Positions 1-8,798 of a stretch of DNA of 64,000 bases are shown here, one piece after another. Below the pieces are notes generated by a model. The model did not search any database, was not told the origin of the DNA, and saw nothing but the letters and a program-made list of their open reading frames with translations. The stretch is from Cyanobacteriota bacterium. Lineage in GTDB: Bacteria; Cyanobacteriota; Cyanobacteriia; PCC-6307; Cyanobiaceae. The stretch covers positions 1 to 64,000 of the forward strand of contig JAPLIC010000037.1 in NCBI GenBank assembly GCA_026389315.1, read 5' to 3'. Position 1 is the first letter of the stretch; every line of letters begins with the position of its first letter. Made by a program: the position numbers and the translations under genes.

Positions 1-82
1 GGCACTCTGAAAGACGTACATTTTCAATCCAGCGAGTTCTTCTAAGCCGGAAATGGCTGATTGCACCCGATCTTAACACGAG

Positions 83-760
83 ATGGTCGCTGGAATCAAC
101 TGCCTTGCAATGGATGTTGGTTCCTCAGCAAGCCCTAATTATTTTTACGGTGAATTAGTCAAATATCGGCAACTCAAAACCGAAGCCGAACAGCAAGTCA
201 CCCAATTTACCCAACTGCGTACCCTAGCAGAAAGTCAAGTTACCGCCCTTAAAGCTCAAGAAACCTTAGCCGCTCAAGAGTTAGCCGCTCTTCAACAAAG
301 CATCGGTAATAGCCAAGAACAAATTAATGCCAAACAAGAAGAACTCGGTATTGCCCAATTCCGAGTAGATGCCCTACTGCAATTACGCAACTGGACAGAA
401 CAAACCCAAGTACAACTCCTTTCCGTTGAACAACTTAATTTAGCCCAGGCAAAACTCGAACAGGATATTGCCAAAAATCGTCAATATTTGATTGACAATA
501 CCGTTAAAGCTCAACTCGATCAACAACGCCTTAGTATCGAACGAGACAGACAAATTGCAGTGGTTAAACTGGAACAACTTAACCAACTTAAAACCGAAGA
601 AGCTCTCCAAACCGCGATCAATATTTTGCGTGACGATTTAGGCGTTAATCCCATCACAGAGATTATTCAACTCGCAGATTATAAAGGACAATTAGCAGGA
701 ATTTTGGTTGATATTGAAACCCTCAAAAGAAAAACAACCAAGCTTACCTGCTACTACTAA
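83..760 (+). CDS. Giant surface protein, fragment 1 (coiled-coil N-terminal part)
   Basis: This 225-residue fragment is almost entirely heptad-like sequence rich in Gln, Glu, Leu and Lys from about residue 25 on, which predicts a long coiled coil. It ends at a TAA (758-760), but the same protein style continues in the +1-shifted frame of the next fragment. Removing one A from the A4 run at 725-728 joins the frames smoothly (DIETLK-EKQPSLP). An in-frame TAA at 74-76 precedes the ATG, so the fragment cannot extend upstream in this frame; the true N-terminus may lie outside the window or in another frame. Base composition is clearly AT-richer than that of the genes downstream of 5480. No enzymatic motif is visible. 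The call as part of one broken gene is inference from frame continuity; the function of the coiled coil is unknown. Confidence 0.7.
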   Translation: MVAGINCLAMDVGSSASPNYFYGELVKYRQLKTEAEQQVTQFTQLRTLAESQVTALKAQETLAAQELAALQQSIGNSQEQINAKQEELGIAQFRVDALLQLRNWTEQTQVQLLSVEQLNLAQAKLEQDIAKNRQYLIDNTVKAQLDQQRLSIERDRQIAVVKLEQLNQLKTEEALQTAINILRDDLGVNPITEIIQLADYKGQLAGILVDIETLKRKTTKLTCYY

Positions 761-3700
761 AACTCTTTTAGATAGCACTGTTCAAGATATTCATGCGGCT
801 TTACAAGGGAAAGAAACTCAGGCTATTCAAGACAATTTACTGAAAAGTGCCAATGCCCTGATTGATCAATCTAATAAACTTAAAACAGAAGTCGCTAAAC
901 TTCAGCAAGAAGAATTGCGTTACATCAATCTATTAACCCAATCTCAAACTGACCTTAAAGGAGCGACCAAAACCCTCTACGATGAGATTCAAAAATCAGG
1001 CGTTTTAGATTCAGAAAAAACCTTACTGAATGCTGCTAATTTACAGGTTCTTTACAGAATTGGCTACGCCCAAGGAGCCGTTGATTTATCTAGTGCTTTA
1101 GCAAAACAATCTAAAGATATTCTTGAGCAGGTTATTAACGGACGGATTGAGGAACGAAAAGAACGGGAAAAAGCCGCCTTTAATGAGATTTTTAGCACTG
1201 TCACCTTAGTGATTAGTGCCGTAGCCGCAGTCCTTACCGCAGGAGCCTCTTTAGCTACTACTGCTGCCAGTGCTGGATTATCAGGAGCAGCCGCCAATGC
1301 CACTATTTTAGGGGTATCAACTACTACTATTTCTTCGCTTGCAACTACTCTTAAAACTTTAAGTGCCACCCTGAGTATTTTTCAATCGGCTTACAATGGC
1401 GATTGGTCAAGCGTTATTTATAAAACAGGTTTAGCCCTGGTCGGTGGTTTAAAAGATATTGCGGGACTCTCTGATACGACCGTTACTGCTCTCAAAACTT
1501 CTATCAATACCGCCTACGTTGCCTATAAGGGAGGAGATTCCATCGGTATTTTGTTGAGTGCGATCCAAAGTGCGGGGGCGATCGCGGCGGATGGAGTAGA
1601 TTTAACTGATTTATCGAAAGTTTCCGAACTCAAAACTTTTTTAATTACTGCTTCTCAAATTTCTAATGTTGTTCGTGCAGGGGTTCAGGCGATTGAAGAT
1701 GGCGATGTTCTTAAAGGTATTCAAGCATTAGGTCAATCCTTGGGAACCATCAGCAAGAATTTTGGCTTAGGACTCGAAGAAGCGGCTAAAGCTAAGTTGG
1801 AAGATTTAACAGGTTTAGAGTGGCAAAAACTCGATCAAATTATTGATTTAGGTGGCGATGCCTACAAAGCCATTCAGGATAAAGACTGGATTAACTTGGT
1901 CAAATCTATTGGGGGAACGGTCAAGATCATTGATGAAGATTTTGCCCTAGAAACTGAAAATCAAGGTAAGACGGCTCTGAAAAAATTAACAGGATTAGAG
2001 TGGTCAGAGTTTGAGCAGGTTGTTGATGTTTCAAAAACTTTAGAAGTAGCAATTAAAACGAAAAATATTACTGATATTTCTGCCGCTCTTAATCAGTTAG
2101 CCAATGTTTGGGTTAGTGACGACAAACTCAATAGCAGTTTAGTGAAGGCGATCGGTTTAGATTGGCAAGACTTAACCGATGTGGCAAAAACCGCAGATGT
2201 TCTAATCCCTGCTATTCGCAACGATAATACCGAGGCTTGGGTAAAAGCAAGTAGTGATTTCCTGAAGATTTGGGATTCTAACGCGGCCTTTAAGAAAACT
2301 TTAAAAGATACGACCAAACTAGAGTGGACAGAATTTAAACAATTAGTGGCAATCAGTCAAACAACCGCGATCGCCATTGACCAACGGAATATTAATGCTT
2401 GGGTAGATGTACTAAAAAATACTCTTGATTTAGCTTTAAAAGATACATCCTTTGACAATGCCAAAGTCAATCAAATTATCACTACAGCACAGAAAACAAA
2501 TAATACCAGCAGTTGGGTGACAGCCGTAGATCAACTTTTAGGAGTGGCAAAAGACGCAACTGCCCTACGGAATAAACTGGGTGGAATCACAGGCGTTTCC
2601 TGGGCTGAATTTAAACAAATTATTAATGCGGGTCAGGCGATCGCTACTGCTATTGACAACGGTAAGTTTACCAATTGGCGAGATGCTTTGAAAACAACTC
2701 TCAATATCTGGGTTGATGATGCGACCCTACAACAAAAAATTGTTACGACAATAGGCCTTAAATGGGAGGAACTTACTCGTATTGGTTCAACCTATGAGGC
2801 ACTGCGCAAAGCCGAGCAAAAAGGCGATGCAAGCAGTTGGCTCCAAGCTGCCGATCAAGTCCTCACCCTATGGGAAAGTGATTCAACCTTTACCAATAAG
2901 GTTAAAACTTTAACTTCCTTAGATTGGCAAAAACTTAAAGACTTAGTTGCGATCGGCAAAACGGTCGATACAGCAATTGATCAAAAAAACTATGAAAGTT
3001 GGCGTAATGCTCTCAAACAAACGGTTAATTTCTGGGTGACAGATCAAACTTTGAATAAATCCCTAGAGAGTTTAATTGGCTTAAATTGGGAACAACTCGA
3101 CAAAATTGGTTTGGCCAGCGATGCTTTGTACAAGGCCTACGACAAAGCTGAACAAATTATTGATAAAACCTTAGATAGTAATAGCTACAAAGTTTGGCTT
3201 AATGGTATCGAAGATGTCTATAAACTTTGGAAGGATGATCCCATCCTGCGTCAAAAAGTTGCCGATGCGGGCAAAGTGATTTGGAGTGAACTAGATGGTG
3301 CTTTCACCGCTCAAGGAACTTTAAAGACTAAAAATTCTCAAGACAAGATTCAAGCCAGTATTGAAGATACAATCAACACCTTAGAAACCACATTCCAACA
3401 AAAGTTAGAGTCCACGATTGGGCTATCCTGGACGCAGGTAAAAGCAGTTGCCCAGTCGGGAGAAATTATTGCCAAGGCGATCGCCGATAATAAAACGGAT
3501 CAATGGATTCAAGCCAGCGATAAAATCTTAGGGATTTGGGAGAAAGATAGCGAACTTCGCCAAGTTCTCAACAATAAATATAAAATTGACTGGGCAAATA
3601 TCAAAGCGAGTGTAAGTTTAGGTCAGGTTCTTGCCAAGGCCATTCAAGCCAACACGGTTCCTGCCTGGGGCACGGTTCTACAAAGTACTATTAATATATG

Positions 3701-4607
3701 GGCTGAAACCGTTGCTTTAACACCGCAACAGAAGGATAAATTGCAACTAACTAATGATCTTGTTAGCCAAGTCAAAACAAGCAACAACTCTCAGGACTGG
3801 ATAGCTGTAACAAATCAAATTATCAATATATGGGAAAGCGAATCTGATTTCCAGTCTCAGTTGCAACAAAATATCCATTTATCTTGGAAAAATATTAGCA
3901 ATAGCATTAAATCTGGCCAAACCTTAGCGCTCAAGCCAAACGGATTACAGGAATGGTTAAATGATTTAAATAACGTTGTTGGGCTCTGGGAAGACGATCT
4001 AGAAATTAGAACTGTTGTTGAAAATATCTCTGAATTTGATTGGCAATCTCTTGACAAAGTCATTAACAGTACTTCAGACATTACCCTACTAGTTTCTTCA
4101 ACTGCGTTGACAGAAGACGGCACCGCCAATCTCATCTACACCTTCTCGCGAACAGGGCCCACCACCTCCGCCCTGACGGTGAACTACACGGTCGGAGGCA
4201 CCGCCACCCTTGGCACCGATTACACCGGCATTGCCGCAACACCGGCCACCAAGACAGTGAGCTTTGCGGCCAATTCCGCCATCGCCACAGTCACGGTGGA
4301 TCCCACCGCCGATGGTGAGATCGAGCCCGACGAAACCGTTGCTCTCACCCTCGCTGCAGGCACCGGCTACACAGTTGGCACCAGCGCTGCGGTGATTGGC
4401 ACGATTCTCAATGACGACTTGCCCGTCATCACCCTCGCCGTCTCTCCTGCTTCCGTCACAGAAGATGGCACCAACAATCTTGTCTACACCTTCTCACGAA
4501 CAGGGCCCACCAACAGTGCCTTGACGGTGAACTACACCGTCAAGGCACCGCCACCCTTGGCATCGATTACAGCGGTATTGCTGCCACACCGGCCACCAAG
4601 ACGGTGA
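708..4607 (+). CDS. Giant surface protein, fragment 2 (repeats plus Calx-beta)
   Basis: This is the central 1299-residue piece. The TTG start at 708 is only the beginning of the open frame, not a likely initiation site. In order it shows: the end of the coiled coil; an Ala/Thr/Val-rich hydrophobic block (about nt 1190-1420) that could span or insert into a membrane; about 13 diverged repeats of some 54 residues (nt 1811-4080); one complete Calx-beta domain (about nt 4090-4420); and the first part of a second one. The second Calx-beta domain runs into nonsense at about nt 4541, where a base present in the first copy (GTCGGAGGC) is missing (GTCAAGGC). Calx-beta domains bind calcium and are common in large secreted cyanobacterial proteins. 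The type I exporter at 12.5-16.7 kb is a possible secretion route. Two frameshifts make this a pseudogene or a locus with assembly errors. Confidence 0.75.
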   Translation: MILKPSKEKQPSLPATTKTLLDSTVQDIHAALQGKETQAIQDNLLKSANALIDQSNKLKTEVAKLQQEELRYINLLTQSQTDLKGATKTLYDEIQKSGVLDSEKTLLNAANLQVLYRIGYAQGAVDLSSALAKQSKDILEQVINGRIEERKEREKAAFNEIFSTVTLVISAVAAVLTAGASLATTAASAGLSGAAANATILGVSTTTISSLATTLKTLSATLSIFQSAYNGDWSSVIYKTGLALVGGLKDIAGLSDTTVTALKTSINTAYVAYKGGDSIGILLSAIQSAGAIAADGVDLTDLSKVSELKTFLITASQISNVVRAGVQAIEDGDVLKGIQALGQSLGTISKNFGLGLEEAAKAKLEDLTGLEWQKLDQIIDLGGDAYKAIQDKDWINLVKSIGGTVKIIDEDFALETENQGKTALKKLTGLEWSEFEQVVDVSKTLEVAIKTKNITDISAALNQLANVWVSDDKLNSSLVKAIGLDWQDLTDVAKTADVLIPAIRNDNTEAWVKASSDFLKIWDSNAAFKKTLKDTTKLEWTEFKQLVAISQTTAIAIDQRNINAWVDVLKNTLDLALKDTSFDNAKVNQIITTAQKTNNTSSWVTAVDQLLGVAKDATALRNKLGGITGVSWAEFKQIINAGQAIATAIDNGKFTNWRDALKTTLNIWVDDATLQQKIVTTIGLKWEELTRIGSTYEALRKAEQKGDASSWLQAADQVLTLWESDSTFTNKVKTLTSLDWQKLKDLVAIGKTVDTAIDQKNYESWRNALKQTVNFWVTDQTLNKSLESLIGLNWEQLDKIGLASDALYKAYDKAEQIIDKTLDSNSYKVWLNGIEDVYKLWKDDPILRQKVADAGKVIWSELDGAFTAQGTLKTKNSQDKIQASIEDTINTLETTFQQKLESTIGLSWTQVKAVAQSGEIIAKAIADNKTDQWIQASDKILGIWEKDSELRQVLNNKYKIDWANIKASVSLGQVLAKAIQANTVPAWGTVLQSTINIWAETVALTPQQKDKLQLTNDLVSQVKTSNNSQDWIAVTNQIINIWESESDFQSQLQQNIHLSWKNISNSIKSGQTLALKPNGLQEWLNDLNNVVGLWEDDLEIRTVVENISEFDWQSLDKVINSTSDITLLVSSTALTEDGTANLIYTFSRTGPTTSALTVNYTVGGTATLGTDYTGIAATPATKTVSFAANSAIATVTVDPTADGEIEPDETVALTLAAGTGYTVGTSAAVIGTILNDDLPVITLAVSPASVTEDGTNNLVYTFSRTGPTNSALTVNYTVKAPPPLASITAVLLPHRPPRR
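1811..4080 (+). repeat. About 13 protein repeats of ~54 residues
   Basis: Each unit begins with a (G/K/S)L-x-W motif followed by a helix-like stretch, an alanine-isoleucine dyad, a second W and a closing I-W-x-x-D. Examples are GLEWQKLDQIIDLGG, GLDWQDLTDVAKTAD, GVSWAEFKQIINAG and GLSWTQVKAVAQSG. Spacing is about 160 bases per unit, with longer units around 2400-2570, 3060-3290 and 3590-3880. The DNA copies are diverged, so this is an old protein repeat rather than a recent tandem duplication. I do not recognise the repeat as a named family. The pattern suggests an all-helical array. Confidence 0.75.
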
Positions 4608-5305
4608 GCTTTGCCGCTGGTGCAGCCACAGCCACCGTCACGGTCGATCCCACGGCTGATGCTGTGATTGAGCCCGATGAAACCGTTGCCCTCACCCTCG
4701 CCGCAGGCAGCGGTTACACCATCGGCACCACGGCTGCAGTGGTTGGCACGATCCTCAATGACGACATATCATCCTTAACCACCTACACTCTAGGGGCAGG
4801 ACAATCCAGCTTGTTACTTCTTGGATCTGATCAGATTAATGGCATAGGCAATGATCTCGGCAACACAATCACTGGTAACAGTAATAACAATAGGCTTGTT
4901 GGCCTGCTTGGTGCAGATAGCCTCACTGGTGGCGGCACCGCAGACATTGATCTATTTGTTTATAACTCTCTAAACGAATCGCTACTGGGTACTGGCAGTT
5001 CATTTGATGTAATTACCGATTTTAACCGAATGGACCGCATTGTGCGACCTCCTTCGCAGGCAACCACCACTCGACTTAGCAGCTCTATCGGCAACATTTC
5101 TTCCCTTACATCCTTACAAATAGCAGGATTGTTGAGCACAAGCACGTTTTCTGCAAATTCCGTTGCCGCTTTCACGGCAACTGGTCGTGCGGGTACCTTT
5201 ATCGCCATGAACGATGGACGCACAGGCTTCCAGGCAGATAGCGATGCAATTATATTTTTGCAAAACTATATACTGAACGCCACAAACTTTGTGAATTTCG
5301 CCTGA
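4604..5305 (+). CDS. Giant surface protein, fragment 3 (Calx-beta end, RTX-like and 'bluetail' C-terminus)
   Basis: The 233-residue fragment completes the second Calx-beta domain (residues 1-50, ending in ILNDD). A serralysin/RTX-like beta-roll follows, with motifs such as GIGNDLGNTITGNSNNN and GLLGADSLTGGG. The end is the C-terminal domain seen in picocyanobacterial surface proteins (GTFIAMNDGRTGF, then DAIIFLQNY), which NCBI names the 'bluetail' domain. The GTG at 4604 is not a real start: a one-base deletion near 4541-4544 separates this frame from fragment 2. The RTX-like C-terminus is what one expects of a type I secretion substrate, whose export signal sits at the end of the protein. 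This part is GC-rich like the rest of the chromosome, unlike the upstream 4 kb. Confidence 0.8.
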   Translation: MSFAAGAATATVTVDPTADAVIEPDETVALTLAAGSGYTIGTTAAVVGTILNDDISSLTTYTLGAGQSSLLLLGSDQINGIGNDLGNTITGNSNNNRLVGLLGADSLTGGGTADIDLFVYNSLNESLLGTGSSFDVITDFNRMDRIVRPPSQATTTRLSSSIGNISSLTSLQIAGLLSTSTFSANSVAAFTATGRAGTFIAMNDGRTGFQADSDAIIFLQNYILNATNFVNFA

Positions 5306-5479
5306 TTCATCCAATGCGATTACTTCTCGACGAGAGATACTGATCATTAAGGGTCTGGAGACGGTATTGAAATTCCTGCCGAGGTGCATCCGAGCTGCCT
5401 GATACAGCGGACAGGATTGTGCGCACCCTGTTAGATAATCAAGCCATCCCGTTCATTCCCTCCCCCCCACTAATTCACC

Positions 5480-7129
5480 ATGGCCGGCCGCGCCAGCCTC
5501 AATGCCAAGAATCTGGAAGCGCTGGGGCCCGCCCGGTTGGCGGCCCTGCTGCTGCAGCACACCGAGGGCAATGCGGCGGCGCGGCGGGCATTGCGGCTGG
5601 CGTTGGCGGAGCAGCAGGGACCGCTGGAGATGGCGCAGGAGGTGCGCAAGCGGTTGGCGGCGGTGGAGCGTTCCAGCAGTTGGTTAGATCAAAAGCGGCG
5701 TGATGCCTTGCTGGCTGATCTCGACCGCCAGCGCCAGGCGATTGCGGGTCCGATTGCCGCCCACGATCCCGATCTGGCGCTGGAGTTGCTGTGGCGGTTC
5801 CTCGATCTGGCCAAATCACTAGCCGATCGCTGTGAATGCGTCGATGACGCCGAGCTGCCGCTGTTTCACCAGGCCAGCGCCGACCTGGGGCTGGTGGCCT
5901 GCCGCGCCAAGGGGTCAACGGCGGCTCTGGCGGAGCAGGTGGCAGCGGCGCTGCTAGAGAACGATCTCGGCCAGTACGACCACCTGATTGAGCATCTCAA
6001 AGAGGCATTAAAAGCAGAAGGTTTGGAGCAGTTGCGCCAGATCATGGAGTCTCACCGCCCTCCCAGTAGGGCCGAAGACGAAACCGAAGAAGACGGGGAT
6101 GGTTATATTTTTGCCCCGATTTTTAATTCAGATTACGAACCCGATGGCGATGAAGACTTCGACATCGAAGCCGAAGTTGACTTTGTAGTTGATTTCGACG
6201 TTGACTTCGAATCTGACTACGGCGATGAAAGCGAATCAGGTTATGAAGATGAATACGACGATGAAGATGACGATTACGATCTCGATCCCGACCCCACCGA
6301 CCGCGACCAAACCGTGCGCCTGGCGATGCTGGCCATCGCCGATGCCCTGGGGGATGCGGAGGCCTACCTGGCCGAATATCGCGACCACCAGCCCGCCGCC
6401 CTGAAGCAGCCGCTGGTGGCGGCCCGCGTCGCCCAGCGACTCACGGCTGCCGGCCGCGCCGCAGAGGCCCTGGCCCTGCTCGATGGGGCGCAGCCGTTGC
6501 CGCACCAAACCCCGCCGGGCCCCGGGCCCTGGATCGATGCCCGCATCGCCGCCTTGGACCAGCTGCAGCGGGGAGATGAGGCCCAGCAGCTGCGCTGGAG
6601 GTTTGCCCTGTTGCGCCTATCAAGCCCGCACCTGCGCGACTACCTCAAGCGCCTGCCGGCCTTTGAAGATGGCGAAGCCCAGGAGCGGGCCCTAGATCTA
6701 GTGCTGCAGCACCCCTATCTCGGTCCGGCCCTGGAGTTTCTGCACCAATGGCCCGACCGCCGCCGCTGCGCCAGCTTGATCTTGGCGCGGCCCGCCGAAC
6801 TCGACCGCGCCGATGAAAAGCTGCTGGCCGCAGTGGCTGAAGCCCTGGAAGCCGACCAACCCCTGGCGGCCACCCTATGCCTGCGCACCTTGATCGAGAC
6901 GATTTTGGTTGAGGGCCGCTCCAACCGCTACCGCCACGGCGTGCGCCACCTGGCTAGCTGCCGCCGCTTGGCCACCACGATTGCTGCCTGGGAGATGTTT
7001 CCCAAACACAACAGCTACATCAATGAGCTGTTGTACGCCTATGGCCACCGCATCGGCTTCATGAACCAGTTGGATCCCAACAACCTGTACGTCACTAAGT
7101 TGGCAGGGGATCAGCTGGAGGCAAAGTAA
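5480..7129 (+). CDS. DUF6880 family protein with acidic insert
   Basis: The 549-residue protein starts MAGRASLNAKNLEALGPARL and continues with the Leu/Ala/Arg-rich helical pattern of DUF6880 proteins, a family of unknown function frequent in Alphaproteobacteria. Between roughly residues 195 and 275 lies a strikingly acidic, low-complexity insert of Asp, Glu and Tyr (for example YEDEYDDEDDDYDLD). The part after the insert is again helical and repeat-like, reminiscent of TPR or HEAT folds (ALALLDG, AARVAQRL). There is no signal peptide, so it is probably cytosolic. The ATG at 5480 begins the recognisable family N-terminus. A gene on the opposite strand converges on it. No function can be given; the family assignment is from memory of the N-terminal signature. 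Confidence 0.75.
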   Translation: MAGRASLNAKNLEALGPARLAALLLQHTEGNAAARRALRLALAEQQGPLEMAQEVRKRLAAVERSSSWLDQKRRDALLADLDRQRQAIAGPIAAHDPDLALELLWRFLDLAKSLADRCECVDDAELPLFHQASADLGLVACRAKGSTAALAEQVAAALLENDLGQYDHLIEHLKEALKAEGLEQLRQIMESHRPPSRAEDETEEDGDGYIFAPIFNSDYEPDGDEDFDIEAEVDFVVDFDVDFESDYGDESESGYEDEYDDEDDDYDLDPDPTDRDQTVRLAMLAIADALGDAEAYLAEYRDHQPAALKQPLVAARVAQRLTAAGRAAEALALLDGAQPLPHQTPPGPGPWIDARIAALDQLQRGDEAQQLRWRFALLRLSSPHLRDYLKRLPAFEDGEAQERALDLVLQHPYLGPALEFLHQWPDRRRCASLILARPAELDRADEKLLAAVAEALEADQPLAATLCLRTLIETILVEGRSNRYRHGVRHLASCRRLATTIAAWEMFPKHNSYINELLYAYGHRIGFMNQLDPNNLYVTKLAGDQLEAK

Positions 7130-7155
7130 GCCGAGGTTCAGAAACTATCCACACC

Positions 7156-7190
7156 AAAAGCTCCTGCCCTGAATTGATATCGCAGCTTTT
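7156..7190. terminator. Possible weak bidirectional terminator
   Basis: AAAAGCT at 7156-7162 can pair with AGCTTTT at 7184-7190 across a 21-base loop. It lies between two convergent genes and reads as A-stem/T-stem on both strands. The stem is short, so this is tentative. Confidence 0.3.
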
Positions 7191-7229
7191 GTCATCGGCG
7201 CGGCAAATCACGATGACATCAGCCCAGAC

Positions 7230-7754
7230 CTAAAGCAACGACCCCTGATGCTCCTGCGGCGGCAACTGGGGGGCAGCCTGCTGCTGCTCTTCGGCTTCGC
7301 CGGCCTTGACCTCCAGGGCCTGCTCGATCACCCGATCGGTGAGGGCATCGAAGTAAGCGGCCAAGGTGCTCTGCAGCTCCTGGAATTCCGGCCAGAGGGT
7401 GTCGTTGACGAAGCTGCGGCTGAGGCGGGCCATCACGGTGGTGCGGCGCTGGCCGCGGTAGCGGTATGGGTGGATGCCATAGCGACGCATCAAGGCCACA
7501 AACAAATGGCGCGACCATTGATCCGCCAACGTGAAGCGAAATTCGACCGGCGGCTCCTCGCCGGCCAGCTGCTCCAGCCGGGCCTTGATCCGCTCCCGGG
7601 CCCGTTCGGCGGCCACCCGCTCCCCTTCGCTGCCGGCCCGGGCGAACAACGCCTCAATGCGCCGCAGCTTCTCCACCAGCTGCTCCTCCGGGCTGCCGGG
7701 CGCTGCGTTGCGGCTGGCGTGGGGGCCGGCGGGGCCGCCGAAACCCTGGTTCAC
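7230..7754 (-). CDS. Conserved hypothetical protein, DUF2786-like N-terminus
   Basis: This is a 174-residue basic cytosolic protein starting with GTG. Residues about 20-65 (EEQLVEKLRRIEALFARAGSEGE and the following Ala/Arg/Glu helix) resemble the N-terminal helical hairpin of DUF2786 proteins. The middle holds a conserved-looking block, WSRHLFVALMRRYGIHPYRYRGQ followed by TTVMARLS. The C-terminus is Gln/Pro-rich. The reading frame stays open without a stop for about 100 bases upstream of the GTG but offers no ATG there, so a slightly longer protein is possible. It converges on the DUF6880 gene. Function is unknown, and the DUF2786 resemblance is weak and limited to the first hairpin. Confidence 0.55.
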   Translation of the reverse strand: MNQGFGGPAGPHASRNAAPGSPEEQLVEKLRRIEALFARAGSEGERVAAERARERIKARLEQLAGEEPPVEFRFTLADQWSRHLFVALMRRYGIHPYRYRGQRRTTVMARLSRSFVNDTLWPEFQELQSTLAAYFDALTDRVIEQALEVKAGEAEEQQQAAPQLPPQEHQGSLL

Positions 7755-7991
7755 CTGGCGGGCCGCCTGGCGCTGGGCGTTGTTTTGGCCCGAGTTGGTA
7801 CTGCGGCGGCCGATGGCTGCTTGAGCAGATGGAGGCTCCAGGGTAGGAGTGGCCGGGGGGAATCAATGCAGTGCCGTTGTTCAGACCCATGCCTCAGCGA
7901 CAGGGCTGGGACCCGGCATCGCCATTCGCTCATCCCGGCCTCGGGCCAGCCCATCCTTTAATCCTTCGTTGGGATCCCTCGTCTCTTCTCC

Positions 7992-8702
7992 GTGCCCCCA
8001 TCCACGCCAGCCTCTGCCCCAATGGCCCCCCCACCCCTGCGGGCTGGCCAGCAGCCTGCGCCCGCCATCGAGCCCCGTTGGCCGGCAATCCTGGCGGTGC
8101 TGGTCATGGGGGGTCTGCTGATGGCCCTATCCAACCGCTTTCGTCTCGTGCCGGTGGGGGTGGATGCGGCCTTCATGCTTGTTGGCATGCTGCCCATTCT
8201 GGCGGTGGCCCTTTCGGGCGGGGCGCGGCGCTGGTTGGCCTGGGAAAGGAAGCTGGTTTCGGCCTTTCTGATCGCCTCGATGGCGATGGAAAGCGCCAAC
8301 CTTTACAAGTTGATCAAGACCCTGTTATTTGGCGGCGATCAATTGGGCGCCCGGGAACTGCTGGCCTCCGGACTCGCCCTTTGGGTCAGCAATGTCATCC
8401 TCTTTTCTCTCGCCTACTGGCATGGCGACCAGGGCGGACCCGAGCTAAGGCGCCAGGAGCATGCGCCGCAAGCGGACTGGCATTTTCCCCAGCAGGATCT
8501 GCCTGAGGCGGGGGGAGACTCCTGGCGGCCTGGCTTTCTGGACTATCTCTTTTTGGCCTATTGCAATGCGACGGCCTTCAGCCCCACCGGCGCCGTGCCG
8601 CTCAGGGGCCGCGCCATGGTGCTGATGATGGCCGAAAGCGCCGTTTCATTGCTCACCCTGGCGGTGATCGCCGCCCGCGCGATTAACATCCTCGATTACT
8701 AA
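7992..8702 (+). CDS. Multi-pass inner-membrane protein, unknown function
   Basis: The 236-residue protein has a Pro/Ala-rich N-terminus (residues 1-28) and then about six hydrophobic segments (roughly 30-48, 55-75, 88-108, 122-143, 183-197 and 207-232). The most characteristic block is near the end: YLFLAYCNATAFSPTGAVPL followed by a long helix ending in ARAINIL. The block between segments five and six, including the re-entrant-looking NATAFSPT, recalls the C-terminal part of DUF1345-like or small channel-like membrane proteins, but I do not recognise the family with certainty. A second in-frame ATG ten codons downstream is an alternative start. It is not obviously in an operon. Confidence 0.6.
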   Translation: MPPSTPASAPMAPPPLRAGQQPAPAIEPRWPAILAVLVMGGLLMALSNRFRLVPVGVDAAFMLVGMLPILAVALSGGARRWLAWERKLVSAFLIASMAMESANLYKLIKTLLFGGDQLGARELLASGLALWVSNVILFSLAYWHGDQGGPELRRQEHAPQADWHFPQQDLPEAGGDSWRPGFLDYLFLAYCNATAFSPTGAVPLRGRAMVLMMAESAVSLLTLAVIAARAINILDY

Positions 8703-8798
8703 AATCAAGATAGCTAAATTGTCAGCAGCATGCCCCTCCAGTAGAGATTGACAGTCTTGGCCTCTGGCGAGCCGAAGGTCAGGCCTATAAATACAAAA

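Noticed and set aside
720..735. Programmed frameshift in the giant gene
   Set aside because: The A-rich stretch is slippery-looking, but a second unrelated frameshift downstream and no stimulatory structure make mutation or sequence error simpler.
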